DNA from: CAYZJK01 sp964479125
GTDB taxonomy: Bacteria > Patescibacteriota > Saccharimonadia > Saccharimonadales > Saccharimonadaceae
Direction of reading: 5' to 3'
DNA length: 64,000 nt
Assembly (NCBI GenBank): GCA_964479125.1
Contig: CAYZJK010000001.1
Span: 15,208 to 79,207, forward strand
A program made the translations under genes and the position numbers. The notes under the pieces were generated by a model. The model was given only the letters and a program-made list of their open reading frames with translations, did not search any database and was not told the origin of the DNA. Shown here one piece after another: positions 1 through 8,613 of the stretch (positions within the stretch are counted from its first letter, which is position 1; every line of letters begins with the position of its first letter).

Positions 1-339
1 GATGCATCTTCAGAAGACAACCTACATAAGTGTAATGACGCTAGTCCATCGGTTGACGTCAAGGTGTCTCACGATGGCGTCAAGTACACTATTACCACCA
101 ACTTCCGCCAAGGAACTCACGGCCTAAGCAACCTCAAGATTGCGGTTAACGGCAATGTTATTCTTGACCAAGGTGTCGGCGGTTCAGGCTCACGGACAGT
201 TGACCACCTCGACAACGCGGACTCTATCAATGTGACTGCTACAGTAACTGACTCAGCTATGTATAGCGGCGAAGGCTCGGCCAGTGGCACCAAGAAAGAA
301 GAAGAAAGAGGCAGTAATCGCGGCGACGGAGACGAATGA
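1..339 (+). CDS. C-terminal end of a secreted or cell-wall protein (partial)
   Basis: The reading frame is open from the first base of the window to a TGA at 337-339, so only the last 112 residues are visible and the start lies outside. The visible part alternates hydrophobic and polar residues like a beta-sandwich ('YTITTNFRQGTHGL', 'LKIAVNGNVILDQG') and ends in a lysine/glutamate/arginine-rich tail. Tails of this kind occur after Ig-like domains at the C-terminus of penicillin-binding proteins and other exported proteins, but I cannot name the family from this fragment. A strong terminator follows about 45 bases after the stop. Confidence 0.6.
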   Translation, partial: DASSEDNLHKCNDASPSVDVKVSHDGVKYTITTNFRQGTHGLSNLKIAVNGNVILDQGVGGSGSRTVDHLDNADSINVTATVTDSAMYSGEGSASGTKKEEERGSNRGDGDE

Positions 340-383
340 AGAGATAGACTCCGCCAGCGTCTTAATCGTTAATATATAAAACC

Positions 384-417
384 ATAGACCAGCCTAAACA
401 GCTGGTCTATTTATATT
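384..417 (+). terminator. Rho-independent terminator
   Basis: A perfect 10-bp stem (384-393 with 401-410) closes a 7-base loop and is followed by TTATATT. It ends the transcript of the partial gene upstream. Confidence 0.85.
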
Positions 418-418
418 G

Positions 419-447
419 TTGCGTAAAAATAATATTTGTTGTATAGT
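419..447 (+). promoter_or_regulatory. Promoter of the small membrane protein at 501
   Basis: A TTGCGT -35 (419-424) and a TATAGT -10 (442-447) are separated by 17 bases, directly after the upstream terminator. The predicted start near 454 gives a leader of about 45 nt carrying an AGGAGG ribosome site. Confidence 0.5.
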
Positions 448-500
448 ATGCTTGGTTTTACATGATAGTATCCGCACCTTACACAACCTTAGGAGGAGTC

Positions 501-722
501 ATGGAAGGCTCACTGTTCTCGCTGTTTGTATATGTTCCGGTAATTACCGTGTTGCTGATCGCACTGATAGCAACAGTAATTTACCGTCTGATGAGAGAGA
601 TGACTAACCCGGAATCTTCGTCAACCTTCGTAGTAACAACCCTTCTTGTAATAGGAGCAATCCTGTCCTATGGAGCTTTGATAGCTACACTGTTCTTCTG
701 GACACAAGGTTGGCTGGACTGA
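501..722 (+). CDS. Small two-helix membrane protein, unknown
   Basis: This 73-residue protein starts at ATG 501, chosen because AGGAGG at 491-496 sits 4 bases upstream; a longer in-frame start at 462 would put that site inside the gene. Two hydrophobic stretches (about residues 8-29 and 42-68) are joined by a short charged loop, so a hairpin in the membrane is expected. No family is recognised. Its leucine codons are mainly CTG, with no CTA, whereas neighbouring genes use CTA heavily. That suggests recent acquisition or a different expression class. It stands alone between two terminators. Confidence 0.75.
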   Translation: MEGSLFSLFVYVPVITVLLIALIATVIYRLMREMTNPESSSTFVVTTLLVIGAILSYGALIATLFFWTQGWLD

Positions 723-742
723 ATAAGGAAACTATCTAAGAC

Positions 743-768
743 CCACCTACTTCGGTAGGTGGTTTTAA
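743..768 (+). terminator. Rho-independent terminator with TTCG loop
   Basis: An 8-bp stem (743-750 with 755-762) closes a TTCG tetraloop with a C-G closing pair and is followed by TTTT. It ends the gene at 501-722. Confidence 0.9.
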
Positions 769-787
769 CTTTAGCTCTAATTGCACA

Positions 788-818
788 TTGGCACGAATAC
801 ATAGCCACAAGGTATAAT
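788..818 (+). promoter_or_regulatory. Promoter of gene 827, leaderless type
   Basis: TATAAT at 813-818 ends 8 bases before the ATG at 827. TTGGCA at 788-793 is a possible -35 with a 19-base spacer. Transcription should begin essentially at the start codon. Confidence 0.6.
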
Positions 819-826
819 ACAGCCCA

Positions 827-1543
827 ATGCATACACCTGAAATAAATAACGACATGACTAAGGACGAGCTAATCGCTCATTGCTCAGACTGGCTAAAAAA
901 ATACAAACACTCCTCTTCAGAAGAGCTAACTGGAGACTATATTGAGGCCACTATAACTACCGATCTTCTCACCTACCCGATAGAGATGCAAAAGTGGGTT
1001 AATGAGGAGAATGAGCCCTTACTTGCTATGATTTTGAGTCTTTCTTGGATGGTGGATAATAATCACACCAACTTAGACGCCTGGAAGCTATTAATCGACC
1101 TCACAGACGCGACGGTTAAAGCTCATGAATCTGAAGTTGATGAGACAACCAAGGAGCTCTTCCAGACAGCTAAGCAGGTAGTTTCAATTCAAGATAAACT
1201 ATTACTAGCACTAGACTTCCTAGAGGTGCTTGAGCACTCTGGCAACAACAAAGATGTTAATGACGCGGTAAGTAGAATAATATTTACGACTATGAACTAT
1301 ATACCGACCATCGATATGATAGATTGGAACGAGATAAGTAGCATTCCTTCAGCCGAACACAGATCAGCTAAATATACAGGACTAGGCGCCGATCGAACTA
1401 CTGACATCAACCAGCCTGACATAGATAAGATAAACGCTCTTAAAGCTAGGTTTAAATCATTGATTAAAAGCCTTAAGATAACTGACAAATACATTATCTA
1501 TACCGAACCAGGTTCGAACAAAGAGTATAGATATCAGATTTAA
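827..1543 (+). CDS. Hypothetical soluble protein, 238 aa
   Basis: The predicted protein is soluble and acidic, with no signal peptide, membrane segment or motif that I recognise. The pattern of charged and leucine-rich stretches suggests a mostly alpha-helical fold. The ATG at 827 is used because a TATAAT box ends 8 bases upstream and no ribosome site is present, which fits leaderless translation. The next gene begins 12 bases after the stop, so the two are probably co-transcribed. Confidence 0.7.
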   Translation: MHTPEINNDMTKDELIAHCSDWLKKYKHSSSEELTGDYIEATITTDLLTYPIEMQKWVNEENEPLLAMILSLSWMVDNNHTNLDAWKLLIDLTDATVKAHESEVDETTKELFQTAKQVVSIQDKLLLALDFLEVLEHSGNNKDVNDAVSRIIFTTMNYIPTIDMIDWNEISSIPSAEHRSAKYTGLGADRTTDINQPDIDKINALKARFKSLIKSLKITDKYIIYTEPGSNKEYRYQI

Positions 1544-1555
1544 AGAGACACTCAC

Positions 1556-1710
1556 ATGAAGCAGAAGCGAGACAACTTCCTAACCTTTCTCAACGAAATC
1601 GTAGTCGAGGAAAGCAATGAAAGCTTAGAGGTTCTAGGCGGATATATAATTGGTCAAATTTTTGGAGTGTATGACGGTGAATATGATGATCTTTATGAAG
1701 AAGATAAAGA
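1556..1710 (+). CDS. Hypothetical protein, N-terminal part, cut by gap
   Basis: Fifty-one residues are visible before the scaffold gap. They are rich in glutamate and aspartate near the end ('DGEYDDLYEEDK'). The gene follows the 827 gene by 12 bases in the same direction. No family can be assigned, and the remaining length is unknown. Confidence 0.55.
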
Positions 1711-1810
1711 NNNNNNNNNNNNNNNNNNNNNNNNNNNNNNNNNNNNNNNNNNNNNNNNNNNNNNNNNNNNNNNNNNNNNNNNNNNNNNNNNNNNNNNNNN
1801 NNNNNNNNNN
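1711..1810. other. Scaffold gap (100 N)
   Basis: Exactly 100 N, the usual placeholder for a gap of unknown size. It cuts the 3' ends of two convergent genes. The flanks do not overlap. Confidence 0.99.
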
Positions 1811-2382
1811 GTGTAGCCAACCGCTTGCTGTTGGTTTTGACCCTTTTGAATAAGTTCTAATTGATAGCGTTCACCCGGTAAGTGTTCTGCACGGATAACT
1901 TTCGCTAGCTCGTTAATGTTCATAACGTTAATATCTTCGACTTGAGCTACCTTATTAAGGTTAAAATCAATTGTCATAATTGCACCGCCGTGCTTCTTAG
2001 CTAGCTTTAGCAGCCGTTCATCTACTCCCTCTGGAGCAGTTGATCCGTCTTGAAGAATAGTAGCTGAAACTGAGTCCATAGTTCTTAATTCCCGAGCTAC
2101 ATCTAAACCATGCCTTGCTCTAGTTCGGCGACTGCTATCACTACCATCAGATAGCAGCTGAAGCTCACCGATAACTGTCCTAGGAATTACTAGCTCACCA
2201 GTAATGAATCCAGCCTTAGCCACCTCAAGAATGCGACCATCCATTAGTACAGATGTATCTACAAAGATTGAGTTACTGTTATGTTTTTTATCTTTCCTAA
2301 AGGTGCGATACACCAAATAGCTTGTTTGAAGTACTCCAACTGCCATTAGTAAGGTCAGTGCGAGTAATAAATATTCTTCCAT
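1811..2382 (-). CDS. PIN/TRAM-domain membrane protein, YacL-like (3' end missing)
   Basis: The protein starts at 2382 after an AGGAGA site. An N-terminal helix (about residues 4-26) anchors it, and a PIN nuclease-like domain follows: 'FVDTSVLMDGRI' supplies the first acidic residue, 'GVDERLLKLAKK' the middle ones and 'IMTIDFNLNKVA' the last. The visible sequence stops just as a TRAM-like segment begins ('LPGERYQLELI'). It lies 12 bases downstream of radA. In Bacillus the order clpC-radA-disA-yacL is well known and it is largely kept here, which supports the identification. About 190 residues are visible of a family that usually exceeds 300. Confidence 0.8.
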
Positions 2383-2394
2383 AGTTTTCTCCTA

Positions 2395-3756
2395 CTATTT
2401 CTGCAGGTATGTATTGAGTGCGTCACGCAGGTTGTCAACCGGCTCAACAAACTTAGCTGAACTTGACTTACCTGGCGCTAGCGCTTTAGTGAAGCTCAAT
2501 TTCTTAGCTTCAGCTATTCGCTTATCTACACCTATGACTGAACGAACTTCGCCGCCAAGGCCAATTTCACCAAATACCACCACACCAGTCTCTAATTTGC
2601 GCTGGGCGGCTGCTGAGGCGATTGCCATACATACAGCAAGGTCTGCGGCTGGATCGTTGATCTTCATGCCGCCTACCACGTTAATATAAATATCTTTATC
2701 GTTTAATGTTAGTTTTGTCCTACGCTCCAGAACAGCAATCAATAAATTAAGTCGGTTAATATCAAAACCACTGGCTGTTCTTTTTGGATACCCAAAACTT
2801 GTTGGATTAACTAGTGCTTGTATTTCCACTAGTAATGCCCTTGACCCTTCGATCGTTGCTAATACCACTGACCCATCGTCATCTCGACGCTCCGCAAGTA
2901 GTACAGCTGATGGATTCTGAACGATCTCCATCCCCTTTTGCCCCATCTCAAAGATGGCTGACTCACTGGTAGAACCATAACGGTTCTTAACAGCTCGTAG
3001 CATCTTAAATCCGCCATAGCGATCACCTTCAAGCTGCAAGACAACGTCAACTAAGTGCTCTAGCACCTTAGGGCCAGCAATCGAACCTTCTTTAGTCACG
3101 TGCCCAACTAAGATAATAGCTGTGCCTGTTTCTTTTGCAGCCCTGATAATTGCATTGCTACTGTTAGTGATCTGACTAACAGAACCTGGCGCCGAAGTGA
3201 TCTCATCAAGACTAAGAGTCTGGATTGAGTCGACTACCACTAGCTGAAATGCACCCTCTCTTATAGTTGCCGCAATATCATCAGCACTGGTGCTGGATAC
3301 GAATTCGAGCTTGAGCTCTTTATTATCTGCTCCACCTAGACGCTCAGCCCTCATCTTAACCTGATAAGCTGACTCCTCACCGCTAACATATAGGACGTTA
3401 TGCTGGCTTGAGATGTTACACGCCATCTGCAGAAGCAGAGTACTTTTACCGATACCTGGTTGGCCCGCCACCAGGGAAACTCCGCCTGGTAATATACCGC
3501 CACCTAAAACAGTATCGACATCTTTAAAGCCAGTTAAGAGTCTAGTCGACTCTCCCTCGGCTTCAATTGCATGGATTGGCTCAGCCTTTAAGACACGACC
3601 AGAATCTACACTCCTAGCCAAAGCTGACTTGCCGGTTGATTGAGGCATTTGCTCAACTAAAGAGTTCCATTCGCCGCAATTATCGCAGCGTCCCGTCCAC
3701 TTAGAATACTTAGCCCCACAATTTTGGCAGACAAACTGCTGCTTTTGCTTTACCAT
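2395..3756 (-). CDS. radA: DNA repair protein RadA
   Basis: RadA is a RecA-like ATPase that helps branch migration and processing of recombination intermediates. The 453 residues have the family layout: a four-cysteine zinc finger (C10, C13, C24, C27), Walker A GQPGIGKST (98-106), Walker B near 172-179, the RadA signature KNRYG (257-261), and a C-terminal Lon-like domain. Length is normal. A TATAAT box lies 9 bases before the ATG, so radA can be transcribed from its own nearly leaderless promoter in addition to read-through from the clpC unit. Confidence 0.96.
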   Translation of the reverse strand: MVKQKQQFVCQNCGAKYSKWTGRCDNCGEWNSLVEQMPQSTGKSALARSVDSGRVLKAEPIHAIEAEGESTRLLTGFKDVDTVLGGGILPGGVSLVAGQPGIGKSTLLLQMACNISSQHNVLYVSGEESAYQVKMRAERLGGADNKELKLEFVSSTSADDIAATIREGAFQLVVVDSIQTLSLDEITSAPGSVSQITNSSNAIIRAAKETGTAIILVGHVTKEGSIAGPKVLEHLVDVVLQLEGDRYGGFKMLRAVKNRYGSTSESAIFEMGQKGMEIVQNPSAVLLAERRDDDGSVVLATIEGSRALLVEIQALVNPTSFGYPKRTASGFDINRLNLLIAVLERRTKLTLNDKDIYINVVGGMKINDPAADLAVCMAIASAAAQRKLETGVVVFGEIGLGGEVRSVIGVDKRIAEAKKLSFTKALAPGKSSSAKFVEPVDNLRDALNTYLQK

Positions 3757-3773
3757 ACGGTTGCTATTATACC

Positions 3774-4754
3774 TTATATCTGAGGCGATGGCTCCAATGT
3801 AGAGTCTAAAGACTCATACATACTGTTAGTTTCAACGCTGATTTGGTTGTACTGATCTATCTTTTGATTATAAATGCCAATATTATAATCTATCGTCTGA
3901 CGATAAGCCTCTAGCTGGTTACTTTCGCTTAAGAGACTATTTCGCTCTGAGTCGAATTGCGACTGACTACTAAAATCACCAGACTGAGCACGACTGTTGA
4001 AGTTCTCAATTCTACGACCTAGGTTAGTTATACCAGCGTTATATTGCTCGGTCATACTATTAATCTGAGCTACTAACTGGTCGATCTCAGCCTTCAAGGC
4101 TTCAGATTGAGCACGTAGTGTATCGAAGCTATGCTTGTACTGCTGATGAAGACTAACTACTTTTGACCGATCAGAAAAATACTGACTATAGTAATCTTCT
4201 AGCTCTTGAGATATGCCGACGAACTCAGTACCAATAATAGAATGCAGTTCATTAATTCGTTCACCTGGCTGAGTTCTCTCATAGTACGCCATCCGTTCTT
4301 GCAGAGCTGGCTCGATTTGAACAACTCGTTCGTACTCAGCTTCCAGTAGATTAGCTAGCTCCATCCTCTCAGCGTCATCTGTTCGAGCGTAAACGGCATG
4401 CAGCGCCTCATGAGTAGCGGTTACCTCCTTGACGCCAGCTAGTCGCTCGTCTTCAATGTCATAGACATGAATCGTATCGTTAACATAGCAACCTAGAATG
4501 GCACTACCTTCTTCTTGTCGAGTACATGACTGATTGAAGCTCTCAGCATCCTCTAGGCGTGGCGTAGCAGCGTGGTACACAAAGACACCACGCTTATTCA
4601 TACCACTATCAATCACTAGCTGAGTAACCTCTGGGTCAACTTCAACCCGAGAGACAGTAATCTGATCTCTAATTTCCTGTTGATTGTTAACAAGGTAGAA
4701 CCCTCCGCCTGCTAACAGAGCTAAGAATAGTAAAGGTATTAATCGCTTAAGCAT
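3774..4754 (-). CDS. Membrane-anchored putative zinc peptidase with coiled-coil tail
   Basis: The 326-residue protein begins with a signal-anchor helix (about residues 4-22). A globular part contains HEALH at 115-119, the HExxH pattern of zincin metallopeptidases, in 'VTATHEALHAVYA'. Glutamates about 20-30 residues later could be the third ligand. Residues from about 195 to 310 are glutamine/serine/leucine rich and look like a long coiled coil. The gene starts 3 bases after the clpC stop, so it belongs to the clpC transcript and lies between clpC and radA. Peptidase activity is inferred from the motif only, and I do not recognise a named family. Confidence 0.65.
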   Translation of the reverse strand: MLKRLIPLLFLALLAGGGFYLVNNQQEIRDQITVSRVEVDPEVTQLVIDSGMNKRGVFVYHAATPRLEDAESFNQSCTRQEEGSAILGCYVNDTIHVYDIEDERLAGVKEVTATHEALHAVYARTDDAERMELANLLEAEYERVVQIEPALQERMAYYERTQPGERINELHSIIGTEFVGISQELEDYYSQYFSDRSKVVSLHQQYKHSFDTLRAQSEALKAEIDQLVAQINSMTEQYNAGITNLGRRIENFNSRAQSGDFSSQSQFDSERNSLLSESNQLEAYRQTIDYNIGIYNQKIDQYNQISVETNSMYESLDSTLEPSPQI

Positions 4755-4757
4755 GTA

Positions 4758-7217
4758 TTATTCAGCTTGAGAATGTATTTCGATTTTCCCTCGCTGAGCT
4801 CCTACCTTTATGATATCACCTTTCTCAAAATCTTCTTTTAAGATTCCATCGGCGATTAGGTTCTCTAGCTCATGCTCAATTACGCGCCTAAGTGGTCTTA
4901 GACCTAGTTTAGTGTCATAACCCTTATCGATTAGCAGCTTCTTGGCAGCCGGCGTAATTTCAATACCCAGACCTTGAGTTATTAGACGCTCCTTAAGGTC
5001 GCGGATGAATAACTCAAAGACTCGTCCAACTTCTTTTCGATCAAGTGGATGGAAGACCACAATGTCATCAAAGCGGTTAATCAACTCTGGACGCATGAAC
5101 TTTTCAAGCTCTTTTTTAGCTGCAGCAGCATTTTCCTTGTGCTCAGCCTCAACTGCATCACGCTCAGACTTACCTACCGCCTCAAAGCCAAGGCTAGCAG
5201 TCTTTTGCATCTTATTCGAACCGAGATTGGAAGTTAGGATGATGACTGAGTGTGCGAAGCTAACTTTTCGGCCGCTAGCATCAGTCAGGGTACCGTCTTC
5301 TAGGATTTGAAGCAGCATATTCATCACTTCTGGATGAGCTTTTTCAATCTCATCAAACAGCACTACGCTATATGGCTGACGGCGAATCTTATCCGTTAAC
5401 TGACCACCTTCTTCGTAGCCAACGTAGCCAGCTGGTGAACCAACTAGACGACTAACGTTATGCCTCTCAGCAAATTCACTCATATCAATCTTTATTAGAG
5501 ATTCTTTACTGCCAAACACTTCTTCAGCCAACACTCGAGCCATCTCAGTCTTACCGACTCCGGTTGGACCCATGAAGATAAATGATCCGATCGGTCGCTT
5601 GCCAGTACCGATACCGCTCCTACTACGGCGAACAGCCTTAGAAACAGATTCAATAGCTTCCTTTTGTCCGATCACACGCTTACCAAGCTTCTTCTCAAGC
5701 TTAATTAGCATCTTCGCTTCGTCTCGATGAATGTTACCAACTGGAATACCAGCCATGATTGACACAGCTCGGGCTACATCCTCATCAGTAAGTTCTGCCG
5801 GGTGAGACTTTTGCTGACTTTCCTTGATATCTTCAAGCTTTATCTTAAGCTGAGCGGCTCTAGTTTTATATAGAGCAGCCTTATCATACTTCTCTTCTGC
5901 AACAGCGTGAGTGATCTTCTCTTCAAGTTCTTTAATCTCGGCTTCAATCTCACGAGTTTCTTTGTCATCTTGACCACGAGACACTCTAACTAGAGAAGCA
6001 GCTTCATCAAGCACATCAATTGCCTTGTCTGGCATGTAGCGTTGGGTAATGTAGCGATCTGCCATTGCAACTGCTTTTTCAACTACTTCATCAGTCATCG
6101 ATACCTTGTGGTGTTCTTCGTAAGACTTCTTAAGTCCAAGCAGCATTCGGACTACCTCGCGAGTGGAAGGCTCTTCAACTAGGATAGTCTGTAGCCTTCG
6201 ATCTAGAGCAGTGTCTTTTTCGACATGCTTCTTATATTCATCAATTGTAGTAGCGCCGATCAAGCGAATATCGCCACGAGCTAGGGCTGGTTTCAGTAAG
6301 TTAGCGGCATCTAGCGCGCCCTCTGCGGCACCTGCTCCCATCAGTAAGTGAAGTTCATCAATAAAGATAATCGTATCTTTTTGTTTAGTTAGCTCATCGA
6401 CTACCTTTGTTAAACGCTCTTCAAACTCACCTCGGTACTTAGTGCCAGAAATCATCGCCGCTAAGTCAATTTGAATGATGCGCTTATCAGTTAGAGTGTC
6501 AGGCACCTGATTGGCGACAATCCGCTGAGCTAGACCTTCAACAATAGCGGTCTTACCGACACCTGGTTCACCAATAAGAACTGGGTTATTCTTAGTCCTT
6601 CGACCAAGAATAACTGCCATACGCTCAACTTCCCGACTTCTTCCGATGAGTGGGTCAAGTTTCTTCTTACGAGCTAACTGAGTTATATCTGTACCAAAGA
6701 CAGATAGAGCTGAGTTGCCAGTCTTCTGACCGATCTGCTCAACCTGATCAGGCATACGCTCTCTTCTTTCAAAGAAGCTCTCTAGGTCAGCTAGAATATC
6801 TTGAACTGAGACATTAAGCTTCTCGCTCAGAACGCGATAAGCTCTAGTGTGCCTTTGAGAAAGCATACTGTGCAAGATGTGCTCAGTACCTAGTTGATCT
6901 TGATGATATGACTTAGCTGTCTCCCAACCAATCCTTAAAGTTACCTTAGAAGACTCACTAAGAGTATTAACGCCAATTCTTACCGACTGCGTTATAGGCT
7001 TTAGACCAAAAGCTACTTCGGCCGCGTCTAGTGTTACGCCAGCATCAGCTAAAACCTTAGCACCAATATTTGATCCTTGAGATAGAATACCAAGGAGTAA
7101 ATGCTCTGTTCCGATATATTGGCTACCGTAGCCGCGCGCTATTGAGTCTGCATAGAATAGGCTCGTGCGCGCTTCTTCGCTGAGATGCTGAGCTAATTCT
7201 GCGAATTCATCCATCAT
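4758..7217 (-). CDS. clpC: ATP-dependent Clp protease ATP-binding subunit ClpC
   Basis: ClpC is a hexameric AAA+ unfoldase that feeds damaged or marked proteins to ClpP. The 819 residues show the two Clp N-terminal repeats (about 3-150), the first AAA domain with Walker A GEPGVGKT (216-223), a middle region with a UVR-like stretch (about 437-470), and the second AAA domain with GPTGVGKT (550-557). This order distinguishes ClpC from ClpB. The promoter upstream carries a perfect CIRCE operator over the -35 box, which indicates heat-shock control by HrcA. It heads a unit that continues into the HEALH protein and probably radA. Confidence 0.95.
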   Translation of the reverse strand: MMDEFAELAQHLSEEARTSLFYADSIARGYGSQYIGTEHLLLGILSQGSNIGAKVLADAGVTLDAAEVAFGLKPITQSVRIGVNTLSESSKVTLRIGWETAKSYHQDQLGTEHILHSMLSQRHTRAYRVLSEKLNVSVQDILADLESFFERRERMPDQVEQIGQKTGNSALSVFGTDITQLARKKKLDPLIGRSREVERMAVILGRRTKNNPVLIGEPGVGKTAIVEGLAQRIVANQVPDTLTDKRIIQIDLAAMISGTKYRGEFEERLTKVVDELTKQKDTIIFIDELHLLMGAGAAEGALDAANLLKPALARGDIRLIGATTIDEYKKHVEKDTALDRRLQTILVEEPSTREVVRMLLGLKKSYEEHHKVSMTDEVVEKAVAMADRYITQRYMPDKAIDVLDEAASLVRVSRGQDDKETREIEAEIKELEEKITHAVAEEKYDKAALYKTRAAQLKIKLEDIKESQQKSHPAELTDEDVARAVSIMAGIPVGNIHRDEAKMLIKLEKKLGKRVIGQKEAIESVSKAVRRSRSGIGTGKRPIGSFIFMGPTGVGKTEMARVLAEEVFGSKESLIKIDMSEFAERHNVSRLVGSPAGYVGYEEGGQLTDKIRRQPYSVVLFDEIEKAHPEVMNMLLQILEDGTLTDASGRKVSFAHSVIILTSNLGSNKMQKTASLGFEAVGKSERDAVEAEHKENAAAAKKELEKFMRPELINRFDDIVVFHPLDRKEVGRVFELFIRDLKERLITQGLGIEITPAAKKLLIDKGYDTKLGLRPLRRVIEHELENLIADGILKEDFEKGDIIKVGAQRGKIEIHSQAE

Positions 7218-7259
7218 ATAGCTGTTGGTTACTCCCTTTTATACATTATCTATTATAAC

Positions 7260-7288
7260 ATTATAAAGAAAATTAGCACTCAAGTCAA
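7260..7288 (-). promoter_or_regulatory. clpC promoter
   Basis: On the minus strand TTGACT (7283-7288) and TATAAT (7260-7265) are separated by exactly 17 bases. The -35 box lies inside the spacer of the CIRCE element. A second TATAAT occurs at 7252-7257. Confidence 0.85.
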
Positions 7289-7299
7289 TTGAGTGCTAA
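7273..7299. promoter_or_regulatory. CIRCE operator (HrcA-binding site)
   Basis: TTAGCACTC (7273-7281), a 9-base spacer, and GAGTGCTAA (7291-7299) match the CIRCE consensus without a mismatch. It overlaps the clpC promoter, so a bound HrcA would block polymerase. Confidence 0.93.
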
Positions 7300-7330
7300 T
7301 TGTATAATTGTCTACTACTAACAGATTAGA

Positions 7331-8464
7331 TTACTGCTCGTCTGCGTCGCCTGAAGCTTCGTCGATAGCCGAGAAAAGACTATCTTCGATATCCTTACGC
7401 GGCTTCGGAGCTGGGGTTTCAGCTTCCTTAGTTTCGATATCTAGCTCATAGCCAGTTAGGCGACTAGCTAGACGTACGTTCTGCCCACCACGACCAATAG
7501 CGATTGACTGCTGCTCAGGTGATACAAATACCTTAACTCGCTTTTCCTCTTCGTTGACTTCAAGAGAGTTGATCTCAGCTGGACTTAGAGCGCTCATAAT
7601 GTATTCCTCAATGTCGTCTGAGTAAGTTACGATGTCGATCTTTTCCTGATCACCAATCTCGTTCATAACCGCCTGAACACGAGTACCGCGTCCACCAACG
7701 AATGTACCAACTGCATCTACACCTGGTACAGTGCTAGCTACAGCAATCTTAGTACGTCGACCTGCTTCACGAGCTACACCCTTAATTTCTACTGCACCGT
7801 TTTCCATCTCAGGAACTTCCTGGCGGAATAGGTGCTCGATGAAAGCTTCGCTACCACGGCTAAGGATTAGCTGTGGACCTCGGTTTTCGCGCTCGATGTC
7901 CTTGATTAGAACCTTTAGGCGTTGACCGATGCTGTAGTACTCACCCTGAATCTGCTCGCTCATCGGTAGGATACCGGTAGCTTTACCAAGCTCAACTCGA
8001 ACAACTCGTGGCTCAACTCGCTGAACTACACCAGTTACAACTGTGCCGATCTTGTCTTCGTACTCAGCTAGAACTACTTCTCGCTCAGCTTCACGAAGTC
8101 GCTGCAGTACAACCTGTTTTGCAGTCTGAGCTGCTACACGACCGAAGCCAGTGACAGTAAACTTCTCTTCTACTTCGTCGCCAACTACAGCGCCTTCTTT
8201 GTACTTTTGTGCTTCTTCTACGCTAAGTTCGATAGCGTCGTTGATTGGATCTTCAACTACTTCACGAATTACGTAAACTTCAGCTGTACCGTCATTAATA
8301 TTTAGGCTAGCGCGTACGTTCTGTTCACGCTCACCGTTATCTCGGCGCCATGCAGCTGCGATAGCCTGCTCGATTACATCAAGCACCACTTCTTCAGATA
8401 GATTCTTCTCTTCAGCGATTGTGCGAAGAGCTAGAGCTAGTTGTTTAATATTGATATCTTCCAT
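7331..8464 (-). CDS. nusA: Transcription termination/antitermination protein NusA
   Basis: NusA binds RNA polymerase and nascent RNA and modulates pausing, termination and antitermination. The 377 residues hold the N-terminal polymerase-binding domain (about 1-130), the S1 domain ('GTVVTGVVQRVEPRVVRVEL', about 135-200), and two KH domains ending near residue 345 with 'AIGRGGQNVRLAS'. A short charged tail follows. There are no C-terminal acidic repeats, as in most non-proteobacterial NusA. The gene stands alone upstream of clpC, not in the usual rimP-nusA-infB setting. A terminator-like hairpin lies in its leader. Confidence 0.94.
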   Translation of the reverse strand: MEDINIKQLALALRTIAEEKNLSEEVVLDVIEQAIAAAWRRDNGEREQNVRASLNINDGTAEVYVIREVVEDPINDAIELSVEEAQKYKEGAVVGDEVEEKFTVTGFGRVAAQTAKQVVLQRLREAEREVVLAEYEDKIGTVVTGVVQRVEPRVVRVELGKATGILPMSEQIQGEYYSIGQRLKVLIKDIERENRGPQLILSRGSEAFIEHLFRQEVPEMENGAVEIKGVAREAGRRTKIAVASTVPGVDAVGTFVGGRGTRVQAVMNEIGDQEKIDIVTYSDDIEEYIMSALSPAEINSLEVNEEEKRVKVFVSPEQQSIAIGRGGQNVRLASRLTGYELDIETKEAETPAPKPRKDIEDSLFSAIDEASGDADEQ

Positions 8465-8509
8465 AATTTCATTTCTTTCTGTCGCCTAAAACGACTGTAT
8501 TACGGTATG

Positions 8510-8533
8510 AAAAAATCCGACCTGCTGGCCGGA
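8510..8533 (-). terminator. Terminator-like hairpin in the nusA leader
   Basis: On the minus strand a 7-bp stem (8527-8533 with 8516-8522, one G-U pair) closes a 4-base loop and is followed by six T (8515-8510). It lies between the nusA promoter and the nusA start codon, so it could attenuate nusA. It might instead be a remnant terminator of the pilin pseudogene upstream. Confidence 0.65.
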
Positions 8534-8544
8534 ACTACATCTTT

Positions 8545-8573
8545 ATAATACTAGTATTTTTAGATTTATGCAA
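8545..8573 (-). promoter_or_regulatory. nusA promoter
   Basis: On the minus strand TTGCAT (8568-8573) and TATTAT (8545-8550) are separated by 17 bases. The predicted start near 8538 leaves a leader of about 74 nt. Confidence 0.5.
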
Positions 8574-8613
8574 TAGAGTCTAGTACGCCTTACTTCTTGA
8601 GCGCTCAGCTGAC

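Noticed and set aside
416..607. ORF overlapping the small membrane protein
   Set aside because: It is in another frame from the one with an AGGAGG site and membrane helices, and its product has no plausible features.
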